From positions 1-6,524 of the forward strand of contig LOCH01000042.1 in the NCBI GenBank assembly GCA_001516765.1: a DNA stretch of 6,524 nucleotides, written 5' to 3'. Below, piece by piece: positions 6,334 through 6,524 of this stretch (position 1 is its first letter; every line of letters starts with the position of its first letter). The notes beneath the pieces were generated by a model. That model was given only the letters and a program-made list of their open reading frames with translations, was not told where the DNA came from and made no database searches. The position numbers and the translations under genes are program-made. The DNA comes from Vulcanisaeta sp. MG_3. GTDB lineage: Archaea > Thermoproteota > Thermoprotei > Thermoproteales > Thermocladiaceae.

Positions 6334-6336
6334 GAT
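6314..6336. repeat. 23-bp imperfect palindrome spanning two back-to-back D boxes
   Basis: Arms ATCCTTACTGA (6314-6324) and TCAGTTAGGAT (6326-6336) pair at 10 of 11 positions around C6325; only the T-T pair at 6319/6331 fails. The core holds CTGA on the plus strand (6321-6324) and CTGA on the minus strand (6326-6329). It is best explained as the shared 3' region of two convergent C/D box RNAs, although a dimeric operator is an alternative. Confidence 0.65.
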
Positions 6337-6378
6337 ACCCATCATCATCCACATCGGTTCCCAATTCATCATCACAAC
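6322..6378 (-). ncRNA. Candidate C/D box sRNA, antisense and convergent to the plus-strand one
   Basis: On the minus strand the boxes are C GTGATGA (6375-6369), 11-nt spacer TGAATTGGGAA, D' CCGA (6357-6354, one mismatch to CUGA), 5-nt TGTGG, C' ATGATGA (6348-6342, perfect), 12-nt guide TGGGTATCCTAA and D CTGA (6329-6326). A TATA-like box lies 27 bases before 6375. The D guide would address UUAGG-AUACCCA at the second G and the D' guide UUCCC-AAUUCA at the third C; targets were not identified. The terminal stem is weak, so this is less certain than the plus-strand RNA. The same stretch reads as a 30-codon GTG-start frame (6375-6283) unusually rich in Met, which the repeated ATGATGA boxes explain better than a real peptide does. 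Confidence 0.5.
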
Positions 6379-6397
6379 CCCATTGTTCCTCCTCCCC

Positions 6398-6406
6398 CTT
6401 AATAAG
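6398..6406 (-). promoter_or_regulatory. TATA-like box of the minus-strand sRNA
   Basis: On the minus strand it reads CTTATTAAG, centred at 6402. This is 27 bases before position 6375, where the C box of the candidate sRNA begins. It matches the spacing seen for the protein genes in this window. Confidence 0.4.
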
Positions 6407-6435
6407 TCAATGCCAGTTGTTTTTGTTAGTAAGTT

Positions 6436-6444
6436 GATAATATA
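6436..6444 (+). promoter_or_regulatory. Possible TATA-like box for the gene at the right edge
   Basis: GATAATATA is centred about 25 bases before GTG 6464. The spacing fits a leaderless start, but the sequence is less like the TTAAA boxes elsewhere in the window. A second AT-rich stretch, CATTAATAAAC, lies at 6452-6462. Confidence 0.3.
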
Positions 6445-6463
6445 GTGTATGCATTAATAAACG

Positions 6464-6524
6464 GTGTCGGCATTCATAGATATCTTAAACATGACTGGGC
6501 AATTAATAGCCATACTCAACCCAA
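6464..6524 (+). CDS. N-terminal fragment of an unidentified, probably membrane, protein
   Basis: From GTG 6464 the frame is open to the right edge: 20 codons reading M(V)SAFIDILNMTGQLIAILNP. ATG 6491 is an in-frame alternative start. The stretch is mostly hydrophobic. An opening helix ending in a phrase like AILNP resembles the start of MarC/SnatA-type membrane proteins, but 20 residues are too few to assign a family and I leave it unnamed. The alternative on the minus strand is a short frame ending with TAA at 6454-6456; it has no supporting promoter in view. Confidence 0.3.
   Translation, partial: MSAFIDILNMTGQLIAILNP

Noticed and set aside
6302..6445. Plus-strand 47-codon frame with hydrophobic stretches
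   Set aside because: It is read through both sRNA candidates, has no well-placed promoter and no recognisable family.

Overview
The window looks like a chromosomal segment of a hyperthermophilic crenarchaeon of the Thermoproteales type; Vulcanisaeta or Caldivirga would fit, but this is inference. The grounds are the archaeal-type asparagine synthetase related to AsnRS, a short core-type MetE, a membrane-anchored winged-helix regulator, TTAAA-like TATA boxes centred about 26-29 bases before start codons (leaderless mRNAs), heavy AGG/AGA use for arginine, and C/D box guide RNAs.

Layout. 1-673 (minus): amino acid permease of the APC superfamily, cut by the left edge and lacking its first two membrane helices. 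781-1328 (plus): secreted DUF4382-type protein whose signal peptide lies in a different frame from the domain. 1329-1462: gap with tandem GGTTGC-type repeats. 1463-1768 (plus) and 1715-2311 (minus): two winged-helix regulators that converge and overlap by 54 bp; the second is membrane-anchored. 2312-2398: divergent promoter region. 2399-3878 (plus): cobyric acid synthase gene (cobQ/cbiP) broken by a frameshift near 2792. 3958-5031 (plus): asparagine synthetase. 5085-6239 (plus): MetE-family methionine synthase with an altered zinc motif. 6240-6463: no convincing protein gene, but two convergent candidate C/D box sRNAs whose D boxes lie back to back. 6464-6524 (plus): start of a gene running off the right edge.

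The three metabolic genes each have their own TATA-like element, so they look like neighbours on one strand rather than a tight operon. Asparagine synthetase and MetE cover asparagine and methionine formation. cobQ belongs to cobalamin synthesis or salvage; MetE-type enzymes do not use cobalamin, so a damaged cobQ need not affect methionine supply. The window holds two frameshifts and one 5' truncation. They may be real gene decay or sequencing and assembly errors, which the sequence alone cannot settle.

The most interesting signal is the sRNA pair at 6268-6378. The plus-strand candidate has nearly ideal archaeal C-12-D'-3-C'-12-D geometry. The minus-strand candidate has its own TATA-like element and explains a strangely Met-rich short reading frame. 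A 23-bp imperfect palindrome arises where the two 3' ends meet.
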